From contig CAVMBN010000096.1 of assembly GCA_963678705.1 (NCBI GenBank), forward strand, positions 62,001 to 126,000: a DNA stretch of 64,000 nucleotides, written 5' to 3'. The translations under genes and the position numbers were made by a program. A model generated the notes under the pieces. That model saw nothing but the letters and a program-made list of their open reading frames with translations, ran no database searches and was not told the origin of the DNA. Origin of the DNA: Panorpa germanica. Its lineage: Eukaryota > Arthropoda > Insecta > Mecoptera > Panorpidae. Below are positions 51,533 to 64,000 of this stretch, one piece after another. How positions within the stretch are numbered: the stretch's first letter is position 1; each line of letters begins with the position of its first letter.

Positions 51533-52027
51533 TATACCTAACAACTTTGTGGGGTTGCGGTATAGATGATTAAAAATATACGTATAAAATCAACTTTGTG
51601 GGGTTGACGTATATTTAGATTAATGTATATACCTATGAAATCAACTTTGTGGGGTTGAGGTATAAATTAAATATAGTATATACCTATAAAATCAACTCTA
51701 TGAGGTTGAGGTATAAGTGATTAAACATATACGTATGAAATCAACTCTATGAGGTTGACGTATATTTAAATTAATGTATGTATATACCTATTAAATCAAC
51801 TCTATGAGGTTGAGGTATAAATGATTAAACATATACGTATGAAATCAACTCTATGAGGTTGACGTATATTTAAATTAATGTATGTATATACCTATTAAAT
51901 CAACTCTATGAGGTTGAGGTATAAATGATTAAACATATACGTATGAAATCAACTCTATGAGGTTGACGTATATTTAAATTAATGTATGTATATACCTATT
52001 AAATCAACTCTATGAGGTTGAGGTATA
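51533..52027 (-). repeat. Ten-hairpin leader array (unit 4)
   Basis: Same ten-hairpin array as at 24339-24833. Confidence 0.87.
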
Positions 52028-52278
52028 AGTGACCATTTCTATGAGAACGAATGTAAAATATAATATTAAAAGCAATTATAAATAAGATGCAAATGGGGTT
52101 ATTAATTATTTATCGGTAACATCAAAACTAGATCATATATGCAGTATTTTTATGCTCCAGATAATCAATTCCCAGCTATGTTGTAGTGTAATATGCAGAA
52201 TTTCAATATTTTACCTCATAATCAATTTTCGAAGATGGTGTGGATTCATTTTGTTCAATTCACAATAGCTGTTCAAAA
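52028..52278 (-). other. Leader spacer with no recognised content (unit 4)
   Basis: Copy of the 250-bp leader spacer. Nothing recognisable. Confidence 0.55.
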
Positions 52279-52673
52279 ATGGTTGGTTGACAACATCCGT
52301 TGCTCAATGGAACAATGGTTGGTTGACGACATCCGTTGCTATAAGCACCAATGGTTGGTTGATAACATCCGTTGCTCAATGGAACAATGGTTGGTTGACG
52401 ACATCCGTTGCTATAAGCACCAATGGTTGGTTGATAACATCCGTTGCTCAATGGAACAATGGTTGGTTGACGACATCCGTTGCTATAAGCACCAATGGTT
52501 GGTTGATAACATCCGTTGCTCAATGGAACAATGGTTGGTTGACGACATCCGTTGCTATAAGCACCAATGGTTGTTTTATGACATCCGTTGTTATATGCAA
52601 CAATAGTTGCTTGACGACATCCGTTGTTATAAGGACCAAATGGTTAATTTACGATATCCGGCTCGAAGGACCA
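52279..52673 (-). repeat. 36-bp PBS-like minisatellite (unit 4)
   Basis: Eleven-unit array with the primer site at 52656-52673 as its last unit. Confidence 0.88.
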
Positions 52674-52674
52674 A

Positions 52675-52793
52675 TGTTTGGGTTTGGGTGTCTTTTTCTA
52701 TACATTTAAGTTAAACACCCAATTTATAATATTGAATAATTTTGCTGATGTTTCGTAATAAAAATCATGTAACTCTATATTAATGCATTAACA
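52675..52793 (-). repeat. Hybrid mini-LTR (unit 4)
   Basis: Same chimera as at 25481-25599. Confidence 0.87.
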
Positions 52794-52825
52794 TACTCCC
52801 CCCGTGGTTCCGGCTCGAAGGACCA
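52794..52825 (-). promoter_or_regulatory. Fused polypurine tract and second primer site (unit 4)
   Basis: Polypurine tract (52794-52805) joined to the primer site (52806-52825), one base from the outer 5' LTR of insertion 2. Confidence 0.84.
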
Positions 52826-52826
52826 A

Positions 52827-53166
52827 TGTTTGGGTTTGGGTGTCTTTTTCTATACATTTAAGTTAAACACCCAATTTATAATATTGAATAATTTTGCTGA
52901 TGTTTCGTAATAAAAATCATTGGTAATTAACAACAATTAATTGTATTAATTTAATATAATTAATTAAACCTTTATTGAAATAATACTAATGCGACAAAAT
53001 GAACATGCTTTATTAAGCTAATAAAAATGAATGAATAACTGAAAACAAATGATTCTAATTAATGATTTTACAATTTTAAAAGGTTACTAAGATAATAAAT
53101 AAATTTGACAATAAAGAAATTTATAAATATTTAATAGAAGGTAAATGTTTATTTGTTTCTTTAACA
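52827..53166 (-). repeat. 5' LTR of composite, insertion 2
   Basis: Full 340-bp LTR ending TTAACA at 53166, followed by GCTAT and satellite. Confidence 0.92.
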
Positions 53167-53171
53167 GCTAT
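53167..53171. repeat. Target-site duplication GCTAT, right, insertion 2
   Basis: Exact match to 42384-42388. This is probably the original right flank of the insertion, since the satellite beyond it is not part of the duplicated block. Confidence 0.9.
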
Positions 53172-54426
53172 ATATAATATGAAATTAAAATTAATAATAA
53201 CTTTTACATTTTTTGAACTTGCAGTTGTACTAACTGTGTCTCTTTTACACAAAAATTGTAGTGATGGAACTAAAAAAATAAATTTTTTAAAATATTAATA
53301 CATTTCTGTTACTTTAAAATACATTTAGATTGTGTGGTAAAGTAAAATTCAATACAAAAAAATAAATTTTTACATACAAATATATGGTTTAAAGTTATAA
53401 AATTTTGTTTTATTTTATCATGCACATTTGTATACACAAGTGCTGCTATATATAATATGAAATTAAAATTATTATTAACTTTTATATTTTTTGTATTTGC
53501 AGTTGTACCAACTGTGTCTCTTTTACTCAAAAATAGTAATGATGGAACTAAAAAAATAAAAATTTTAAAATAATAACACATTTCTGTTACTTTAAAATAG
53601 CTTAAGAGTGAGTGATAACGTGACATTCTATAAAAAAAAATACAATTTAACATACAATTATATGGTTAAAAGTTATTAAATAGTTTTTATTTTATTATAA
53701 CATGCACATTTGTTCACACAAGTGCTGCTATATATAAAATGAAATTAAAATTAATAATAACTTTTATATTTTTTGAACTTGCAGTTGTACTAACTGTGTC
53801 TCTTTTACACAAAAATTGTAGTGATGTAACTAAAAAAACAGAAATTTTAAATATTAATACATTTCTGTTACTTTAAAATACATTTAGATTGTGTGGTAAA
53901 GTGAAATTCAATACAAAAAAATAAATTTTTACATACAAATATATGGTTAAAAGTTATAAAATTTTGTTTTATTCTATAATGCACATTTGTAAACACAAGT
54001 GCTGCTATATATAATAAGAAATTAAAGTTATTATTAACTTTTATATTTTTTGTACTTGCAGTTGTACGAACTGTCTCTTTTATTTAAAAATAGTAATGAT
54101 GAAACTAAAAAAATAAAATTTTTAAAATAATAACACATTTCTGTTACTTTAAAATATCTTGAGAGTAGGTGATAACGTGACATTCTGTACAAAAAAATAC
54201 ATTTTTACATACAATTATATGGTTAAAAGTTATTAAATAGTTTTTTTTTTTATTATAAATTGCACATTTGTTCACACAAGTGCTGCTATATATAATATGA
54301 AATTAAAATTATTAATAACATTTATATTTTTTGAACGTGCAGTTGTACTAACTGTGTCTCTTTTACACAAAAATTGTAGTGATGGAACTAAAAAAATAAA
54401 TATTTTAAAATATTAATACATTTCTG

Positions 54427-57227
54427 TTACTTTAAAATACATTTAGATTGTGTGGTAAAGTGAAATTCAATACAAAAAAATAAATTTTTACATACAAATA
54501 TATGGTTAAAAGTTATAAAATTTTGTTTTATTTTACCATGCACATTTGTATACACAAGTGCTGCGATATATAATATGAAATTAAAATTATTATTAACTTT
54601 TATATTTTTTGTACTTGCAGTTGTACAAACTGTGTCTTTTTTACCCAAAAATAGTATTAATGGAATTAAAAAAATAAAATTTTTGAAATAATAACACATT
54701 TCTGTTACTTTAAAATAGCTTAAGAGTGGGTGATAACGTGACATTCTATACAAAAAAATACATTTTTACATACAATTATATGGTTAAAATTTATTAAATA
54801 GTTTTTTTTTTATTATAACATGCACATTTGTTTACACAAGTGCTGCTATATATAATATGAAATTAAAATTATTATTAACTTTTATATTTTTTGTACTTGC
54901 AGTTGTACAAACTGTGTCTTTTTTACCCAAAAATAGTAATAATGAAACTAAAAAAATAAAAATTTTGAAATAATAACACATTTCTGTTACTTTAAAATAG
55001 CTTAAGAGTGGGTGATAACGTGACATTCTATACAAAAAAATACATTTTTACATACAATAATATGGTTAAAAGTTATTAAATAGTTTTTTTCTTATTATAA
55101 CATGCACATTTGTTCACACAAGTGCTGCTATATATAATATGAAATTAAAATTATTATTAACTTTTATATTTTTTATACTTGTAGTTGTACCAACTGTGTC
55201 TTTTTTCTTTAAAAGTAGTAATGATGGAACTAAAAAAATAAAAACTTTAAAATATTATTACATTTCTGTTACTTTAAAATAGCTTAAGAGTGGGTGATAA
55301 CGTGACATTCTGTACAAAAAAATACATTTTTACATACAATTATATGGTTAAATGTTATTAAATAGTTTTTTTTTTATTATAACATGCACATTTGTTCACA
55401 CAAGTGCTGCAATATATAATATGAAATTAAAATTAATAAAAACCTTTATATTTTTTGAACTTGCAGTTGTACTAACTGTGTCTCTTTTACACAAAAATTG
55501 TAGTGATGGAACTAAAAAAATGAAAATTTTAAAATATTAATACATTTCTGTTACTTTAAAATTGCTTAAGAGTGGGTGATAACGTGACATTCTATACAAA
55601 AAAATACATTTTTACATACAATTATATGGTTAAAAGTTATTAAATAGTTTTTTTCTTATTATAACATGCACATTTGTTTACACAAGTGCTGCTACATATA
55701 ATATGAAATTTAAATTAATAATAACTTTTATATTTTTTGAACTTGCAGTTGTACTAACTGTGTTTTTTTTACACAAAAATTGTAGTGATGGAACTAAAAA
55801 ATGAAAAATTTTAAAATATTAATACATTTCTGTTACTTTAAAAAACATTTAGATTGTGTGGTAAAGTGAAATTCAATACAAAAAAATAAATTTTTACATA
55901 CAAATATATGGTTAAAAGTTATAAAATTTTGTTTTATTTTATCATGAACATTTGTATACACAAGTGCTGCTATATATAATATGAAATTAAAATTATTATT
56001 AACATTTATATTTTTTGTACTTGCAGTTGTACCAACTGTGTCTCTTTTACTCAAAAATAGTAAAGATGGAACTAAAAAAATTAAATTTTTACAATAATAA
56101 CACATTTCTGTTACTTTAAAATAGCTTAACTGTGGGTGATAACATGACATTCTATAAGAAAAATACATTTTTACATACAATTACATGGTTAAAAGTTATT
56201 AAATATTTTTTTTTATTATAACATGCACATTTGTTCACACAAGTGCTGCAATATATAATATGAAATTAAAATTATTAACTTTTTTTTTTTTAATACTTGC
56301 AGTTGTACCAACTGTGTCTTTTTTTACTCAAAAGTAGTAATGATGAAACTAAAAAAATAAAATTTTTAAAATATTAATACATTTCTGTTACTTTAAAATA
56401 GCTTAAGAGTTGGTGTTAACGTGACATTCTTTACAAAAAAATACATTTTTACATACAATTATAAGTTAAAAGTTATTAAATAGTTTTTTTCTTATTATAA
56501 CATGCACATTTGTTCACACAAGTGCTGCTATATATAATATAAAATTAAAATTAATAATAACTTTTATATTTTTTGAACTTGCTGTTGTACTAACTGTGTC
56601 TCTTTTACACAAAAATTGTAGTGATGGAACTAAAAAAATATAATTTTTAAAATATTAATACATTTCTGTTACTTTAAAATACATTTAGATTGTGTGGTAA
56701 AGTGAAATTCAATACAAAAAAATAAATTTTTACATACAAATATATGGTTAAAAGTTATAAAATTTTGTTTTATTCTATCATGCACATTTGTAAACACAAG
56801 TGCTGCTATATATAATAAGAAATTAAAGTTATTATTAACTTTTATATTTTTTGTACTTGCAGTTGTACGAACTGTCTCTTTTATTTAAAAATAGTAATGA
56901 TGAAACTAAAAAAATAAAATTTTTAAAATAATAACACATTTCTGTTACTTTAAAATATCTTAAGAGTGGGTGATAACGTGACATTCTGTACAAAAAAATA
57001 CATTTTTACATACAATTATATGGTTAAAAGTTATTAAATAGTTTTTTTTTTTATTATAAATTGCACATTTGTTCACACAAGTGCTGCTATATATAATATG
57101 AAATTAAAATTATTAATAACATTTATATTTTTTGAACGTGCAGTTGTACTAACTGTGTCTCTTTTACACAAAAATTGTAGTGATGGAACTAAAAAAATAA
57201 AAATTTTAAAATATTAATACATTTCTG
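54427..57227. repeat. Right higher-order unit 1 (10 monomers, 2801 bp)
   Basis: Bounded by the recurring marker block at 54427 and 57228. A second marker also moves by 2801 bp (54832 to 57633). Confidence 0.75.
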
Positions 57228-60200
57228 TTACTTTAAAATACATTTAGATTGTGTGGTAAAGTGAAATTCAATACAAAAAAATAAATTTTTACATACAAAT
57301 ATATGATTAAAAGTTATAAAATTTTGTTTTATTTTACCATGCACATTTGTATACACAAGTGCTGCTATATATAATATGAAATTAAAATTATTATTAACTT
57401 TTATATTTTTTGTACTTGCAGTTGTACAAACTGTGTCTTTTTTACCCAAAAATAGTATTAATGGAATTAAAAAAATAAAATTTTTGAAATAATAACACAT
57501 TTCTGTTACTTTAAAATAGCTTAAGAGTGGGTGATAACGTGACATTCTATACAAAAAAATACATTTTTACATACAATTATATGGTTAAAATTTATTAAAT
57601 AGTTTTTTTTTTATTATAACATGCACATTTGTTTACACAAGTGCTGCTATATATAATATGAAATTAAAATTATTATTAACTTTTATATTTTTTGTACTTG
57701 CAGTTGTACAAACTGTGTCTTTTTTACCCAAAAATAGTAATAATGAAACTAAAAAAATAAAAATTTTGAAATAATAACACATTTCTGTTACTTTAAAATA
57801 GCTTAAGAGTGGGTGATAACGTGACATTCTATACAAAAAAATACATTTTTACATACAATAATATGGTTAAAAGTTATTAAATAGTTTTTTTTTTATTATA
57901 ACATACACATTTGTTTACACAAGTGCTGCTATATATAATATGAAATTAAAATTATTATTAATTTTTATATTTTTTATACTTGTAGTTGTACCAACTGTGT
58001 CTTTTTTACTTAAAAGTAGTAATGATGGAACTAAAAAAATAAAAACTTTAAAATATTATTACATTTCTGTTACTTTAAAATAGCTTAAGAGTGGGTGATA
58101 ACGTGACATTCTGTACAAAAAAATACATTTTTACATACAATTATATGGTTAAAAGTTATTAAATAGTTTTTTTTTTTTATTATAACATGCACATTTGTTC
58201 ACACAAGTGCTGCAATATATAATATGAAATTAAAATTAATAAAAACCTTTATATTTTTTGAACTTGCAGTTGTACTAACTGTGTCTCTTTTACACAAAAA
58301 TTGTAGTGATGGAACTAAAAAAATGAAAATTTTAAAATATTAATACATTTCTGTTACTTTAAAGTTGCTTAAGAGTAGGTGATAACGTGACATTCTATAC
58401 AAAAAAATACATTTTTACATACAATTATATGGTTAAAAGTTATTAAATAGTTTTTTTCTTATTATAACATGCACATTTGTTTACACAAGTGCTGCTACAT
58501 ATAATATGAAATTAAAATTAATAATAACTTTTATATTTTTTGAACTTGCAGTTGTACTAACTGTGTTTTTTTTACACAAAAATTGTAGTGATGGAACTAA
58601 AAAATTAAAAATTTTAAAATATTAATACATTTCTGTTACTTTAAAAAACATTTAGATTGTGTGGTAAAGTGAAATTCAATACAAAAAAATAAATTTTTAC
58701 ATACAAATATATGGTTAAAAGTTATAAAATTTTGTTTTATTTTATCATGCACATTTGTATCCACAAGTGCTGCTATTTATAATATGAAATTAAAATTATT
58801 ATTAACATTTATATTTTTTGTACTTGCAGTTGTACCAACTGTGTCTCTTTTACTCAAAAATAGTAAAGATGGAACTAAAAAAATTAAATTTTTTAAATAA
58901 TAACACATTTCTGTTACATTAAAATAGCTTAACTGTGGGTGATAACATGACATTCTATAAAAAAAATACATTTTTACATACAATTATATGGTTAAAAGTT
59001 ATTAAATATTTTTTTTTTTATTATAACATGCACATTTGTTCACACAAGTGCTGCAATATATAATATGAAATTAAAATTATTAACTTTTTTTTTTTTAATA
59101 CTTGCAGTTGTACCAACTGTGTCTTTTTTTACTCAAAAGTAGTAATGATGAAACTAAAAAAATAAAATTTTTAAAATATTAATACATTTCTGTTACTTTA
59201 AAATAGCTTAAGAGTTGGTGTTAACGTGACATTCTTTACAAAAAAATACATTTTTACATATAATTATAAGTTAAAAGTTATTAAATAGTTTTTTTCTTAT
59301 TATAACATGCACATTTGTTCACACAAGTGCTGCTATATATAATATGAAATTAAAATTAATAATAACTTTTATATTTTTTGAACTTGCTGTTGTACTAACT
59401 GTGTCTCTTTTACACAAAAATTGTAGTGATGGAACTAAAAAAATATAATTTTTAAAATATTAATACATTTCTGTTACTTTAAAATACATTTAGATTGTGT
59501 GGTAAAGTAAAATTCAATACAAAAAAATAAATTTTTACATACAAATATATAGTTAAAAGTTATAAAATTTTGTTTTATTTTATCATGCACATTTGTATAC
59601 ACAAGTGCTGCTATATATAATATGAAATTAAAATTATTATTAACATTTATATTTTTTGAACTTGCAGTTGTACCAACTGTTTTTCTTTTACTCAAAAATA
59701 GTAATGATGAAACTAAAAAAATAAAATTTTTAAAATAATAACACATTTCTGTTACTTTAAAATAGCTTAAGAGTGGGTGATAACGTGACATTCTATACAA
59801 AAAAATACATTTTTACATACAATTATATTGTTAAAAGTTATTAAATAGTTTTTTTTTTATTATAACATGCACATTTGTTCACACAAGTGCTGCTATATAT
59901 AAAATGAAATTAAAATTATTAATAACTTTTATATTTTTTGAACTTGCAGTTGTACTAACTGTGTCTCTTTTACACAAAAATTGTAGTGATGTAACTAAAA
60001 AAACAGAAATTTTAAATATTAATACATTTCTGTTACTTTAAAATACATTTAGATTGTGTGGTAAAGTGAAATTCAATACAAAAAAATAAATTTTTACATA
60101 CAAATATATGGTTAAAAGTTATAAAATTTTGTTTTATTCTATCATGCACATTTGTAAACACAAGTGCTGCTATATGTAATAAGAAATTAAAGTTATTATT

Positions 60201-60591
60201 AACTTTTATATTTTTTGTACTTGCAGTTGTACGAACTGTCTCTTTTATTTAAAAATAGTAATGATGAAACTAAAAAAATAAAATTTTTAAAATAATAACA
60301 CATTTCTGTTACTTTAAAATATCTTAAGAGTGGGTGATAACGTGACATTCTGTACAAAAAAATACATTTTTACATACAATTATATGGTTAAAAGTTATTA
60401 AATAGTTTTTTTTTTTATTATAAATTGCACATTTGTTCACACAAGTGCTGCTATATATAATATGAAATTAAAATTATTAATAACATTTATATTTTTTGAA
60501 CGTGCAGTTGTACTAACTGTGTCTCTTTTACACAAAAATTGTAGTGATGGAACTAAAAAAATAAAAATTTTAAAATATTAATACATTTCTG
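57228..60591. repeat. Right higher-order unit 2 (12 monomers, 3364 bp)
   Basis: From marker 57228 to the next at 60592. It is about two monomers longer than the unit to its left, within an otherwise similar variant order. Confidence 0.72.
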
Positions 60592-63500
60592 TTACTTTAA
60601 AATACAATTAGATTGTGTGGTAAAGTGAAATTCAATACAAAAAAATAAATTTTTACATACAAATATATGGTTAAATGTTATAAAATTTTGTTTTATTTTA
60701 CCATGCACATTTGTATACACAAGTGCTGCTATATATAATATGAAATTAAAATTATTATTAACTTTTATATTTTTTGTACTTGCAGTTGTACAAACTGTGT
60801 CTTTTTTACCCAAAAATAGTATTAATGGAATTAAAAATATAAAATTTTTGAAATAATAACACATTTCTGTTACTTTAAAATAGCTTAAGAGTGGGTGATA
60901 ACGTGACATTCTATACAAAAAAATACATTTTTACATACAATTATATGGTTAAAATTTATTAAATAGTTTTTTTTTTATTATAACATGCACATTTGTTTAC
61001 ACAAGTGCTGCTATATATAATATGAAATTAAAATTATTATTAACTTTTATATTTTTTGTACTTGCAGTTGTACAAACTGTGTCTTTTTTACCCAAAAATA
61101 GTAATAATGAAACTAAAAAAATAAAAATTTAGAAATAATAACACATTTCTGTTACTTTAAAATAGCTTAAGAGTGGGTGATAACGTGACATTCTATACAA
61201 AAAAATACATTTTTACATACAATTATATGGTTAAAAGTTATTAAATAGTTTTTTTTTTTATTATAACATGCACATTTGTTCACACAAGTGCTGCAATATA
61301 TAATATGAAATTAAAATTAATAAAAACCTTTATATTTTTTGAACTTGCAGTTGTACTAACTGTGTCTCTTTTACACAAAAATTGTAGTGATGGAACTAAA
61401 AAAATGAAAATTTTAAAATATTAATACATTTCTGTTACTTTAAAATTGCTTAAGAGTGGGTGATAACGTGACATTCTATACAAAAAAATACATTTTTACA
61501 TACAATTATATGGTTAAAAGTTATTAAATAGTTTTTTTCTTATTATAACATGCACATTTGTTTACACAAGTGCTGCTACATATAATATGAAATTAAAATT
61601 AATAATAACTTTTATATTTTTTGAACTTGCAGTTGTACTAACTGTGTTTTTTTTACACAAAAATTGTAGTGATGGAACTAAAAAATTAAAAATTTTAAAA
61701 TATTAATACATTTCTGTTACTTTAAAAAACATTTAGATTGTGTGGTAAAGTGAAATTCAATACAAAAAAATAAGTTTTTACATACAAATATATGGTTAAA
61801 AGTTATAAAATTTTGTTTTATTTTATCATGCACATTTGTATACACAAGTGCTGCTATTTATAATATGAAATTAAAATTATTATTAACATTTATATTTTTT
61901 GTACTTGCAGTTGTACCAACTGTGTCTCTTTTACTCAAAAATAGTAAAGATGGAACTAAAAAAATTAAATTTTTAAAATAATAACACATTTCTGTTACTT
62001 TAAAATAGCTTAACTGTGGGTGATAACATGACATTCTATAAAAAAAATACATTTTTACATACAATTATATAGTTAAAAGTTATTAAATATTTTTTTTTTT
62101 ATTATAACATGCACATTTGTTCACACAAGTGCTGCAATATATAATATGAAATTAAAATTATTAACTTTTTTTTTTTTAATACTTGCAGTTGTACCAACTG
62201 TGTCTTTTTTTACTCAAAAGTAGTAATGATGAAACTAAAAAAATAAAATTTTTAAAATATTAATACATTTCTGTTACTTTAAAATAGCTTAAGAGTTGGT
62301 GTTAACGTGACATTCTTTACAAAAAAATACATTTTTACATATAATTATAAGTTAAAAGTTATTAAATAGTTTTTTTCTTATTATAACATGCACATTTGTT
62401 CACACAAGTGCTGCTATATATAATATGAAATTAAAATTAATAATAACTTTTATATTTTTTGAACTTGCTGTTGTACTAACTGTGTCTCTTTTACACAAAA
62501 ATTGTAGTGATGGAACTAAAAAAATATAATTTTTAAAATATTAATACATTTCTGTTACTTTAAAATACATTTAGATTGTGTGGTAAAGTAAAATTCAATA
62601 CAAAAAAATAAATTTTTACATACAAATATATAGTTAAAAGTTATAAAATTTTGTTTTATTTTATCATGCACATTTGTATACACAAGTGCTGCTATATATA
62701 ATATGAAATTAAAATTATTATTAACATTTATATTTTTTGAACTTGCAGTTGTACCAACTGTTTTTCTTTTACTCAAAAATAGTAATGATGAAACTAAAAA
62801 AATAAAATTTTTAAAATAATAACACATTTCTGTTACTTTAAAATAGCTTAAGAGTGGGTGATAACGTGACATTCTATACAAAAAAATACATTTTTACATA
62901 CAATTATATTGTTAAAAGTTATTAAATAGTTTTTTTTTTATTATAACATGCACATTTGTTCACACAAGTGCTGCTATATATAAAATGAAATTAAAATTAT
63001 TAATAACTTTTATATTTTTTGAACTTGCAGTTGTACTAACTGTGTCTCTTTTACACAAAAATTGTAGTGATGTAACTAAAAAAACAAAAATTTTAAATAT
63101 TAATACATTTCTGTTACTTTAAAATACATTTAGATTGTGTGGTAAAGTGAAATTCAATACAAAAAAATAAATTTTTACATACAAATATATGGTTAAAAGT
63201 TATAAAATTTTGTTTTATTCTATCATGCACATTTGTAAACACAAGTGCTGCTATATGTAATAAGAAATTAAAGTTATTATTAACTTTTATATTTTTTGTA
63301 CTTGCAGTTGTACGAACTGTCTCTTTTATTTAAAAATAGTAATGATGAAACTAAAAAAATAAAATTTTTAAAATAATAACACATTTCTGTTACTTTAAAA
63401 TATCTTAAGAGTGGGTGATAACGTGACATTCTGTACAAAAAAATACATTTTTACATACAATTATATGGTTAAAAGTTATTAAATAGTTTTTTTTTTTATT

Positions 63501-63672
63501 ATAAATTGCACATTTGTTCACACAAGTGCTGCTATATATAATATGAAATTAAAATTATTAATAACATTTATATTTTTTGAACGTGCAGTTGTACTAACTG
63601 TGTCTCTTTTACACAAAAATTGTAGTGATGGAACTAAAAAAATAAAAATTTTAAAATATTAATACATTTCTG
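60592..63672. repeat. Right higher-order unit 3 (11 monomers, 3081 bp)
   Basis: From marker 60592 to 63673. Two other markers also move by 3081 bp (58777 to 61858 and 59474 to 62555), so the 11-monomer period covers more than one unit. Confidence 0.75.
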
Positions 63673-64000
63673 TTACTTTAAAATACATTTAGATTGTGTG
63701 GTAAAGTGAAATTCAATACAAAAAAATAAATTTTTACATACAAATATATGGTTAAAAGTTATAAAATTTTGTTTTATTTTACCATGCACATTTGTATACA
63801 CAAGTGCTGCTATATATAATATGAAATTAAAATTATTATTAACTTTTATATTTTTTGTACTTGCAGTTGTACAAACTGTGTCTTTTTTACCCAAAAATAG
63901 TATTAATGGAATTAAAAAAATAAAATTTTTGAAATAATAACACATTTCTGTTACTTTAAAATAGCTTAAGAGTGGGTGATAACGTGACATTCTATACAAA

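Larger units (their letters stand above)
31192..53166. repeat. 21,975-bp tandem duplication, copy 2
   Basis: Direct repeat of the preceding block with no spacer. The left edge is arbitrary within a short homology: sequence after 53167 matches sequence after 31192 and 9217 up to about 53825, and first differs where GATGTAAC replaces GATGGAAC. The exchange that made the duplication therefore falls somewhere in about 659 bp of shared satellite, or the block was collapsed or expanded in assembly. Confidence 0.9.
42389..53166 (-). mobile_element. Composite tandem BEL/Pao LTR retrotransposon, insertion 2
   Basis: Copy of the insertion at 20414-31191 with the same length, orientation, internal structure and target site, offset by 21,975 bp. 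Full LTRs lie at 42389-42728, 47608-47947 and 52827-53166. It arose by duplication of the whole locus and not by a new transposition, because the satellite flanks are duplicated with it. Confidence 0.93.
53167..64000. repeat. Satellite array, right part, different subfamily
   Basis: About 39 monomers of the same ~280-bp satellite. The first ~659 bp match the left array; after about 53825 the variants differ, for example TAATAAGAAATTAAAG, GAACGTGCAG and AAAAAACATTTAG. Higher-order order is visible through a marker block at 54427-54753 that recurs at 57228, 60592 and 63673. No retroelement or gene is present, and the array runs off the window end. Confidence 0.94.

Noticed and set aside
42389-53166. 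A second, independent transposition into the same site
   Set aside because: The flanking 11.2 kb of satellite, private variants and element structure are all duplicated at the same offset, so the locus was copied as a block.

Overview
The window is almost entirely repetitive, very AT-rich animal DNA. It is a tandem satellite array with monomers of about 280 bp, interrupted by two copies of one BEL/Pao-type LTR retrotransposon insertion. The satellite, the BEL/Pao domains and the tRNA-Tyr primer site point to a metazoan nuclear genome. An insect or other arthropod fits best, but I cannot name the species. I see no host protein-coding gene, no RNA gene and nothing prokaryotic.

Layout. Satellite fills 1-20413, 31192-42388 and 53167-64000, about 42.4 kb or roughly 150 monomers. 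Two monomer types of about 278 and 282 bp largely alternate, giving dimers of about 560 bp. Above the dimer there are higher-order repeats: 13-, 12-, 15- and 13-monomer units at 5579-20408, and 10-, 12- and 11-monomer units from a different subfamily after about 53.8 kb. The first 5.6 kb is less regular. The span 9217-31191 (21,975 bp: 40 monomers plus the retroelement) recurs directly as 31192-53166 and looks nearly identical.

Retroelement. At 20414-31191 and 42389-53166 lies a composite of two head-to-tail elements (5219-bp unit) sharing a central LTR, coded on the minus strand. The exact 5-bp target duplication GCTAT lies only at the outer ends, so each composite is one insertion that was later or previously doubled. 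Each unit, read in its own sense, contains: a 340-bp LTR; a tRNA-Tyr-like primer site fused to a polypurine tract; a 119-bp hybrid mini-LTR; a second primer site that is the last unit of a 36-bp minisatellite; a leader with ten alternating hairpins; a long gag-protease-RNase H frame lacking the reverse transcriptase core; a broken integrase; a polypurine tract; and the next LTR.

Function. The element cannot encode a full replication machinery: RT palm and the integrase zinc domain are missing, and the integrase is frameshifted. Its LTRs nevertheless look identical to each other, which suggests a recently moved, non-autonomous family served in trans. The most unusual signals are the PBS-like minisatellite, the covarying hairpin array, the hybrid mini-LTR junction and the large satellite-plus-element duplication. 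A short hydrophobic ORF and splice-like motifs recur in the satellite monomers but may be products of base composition.
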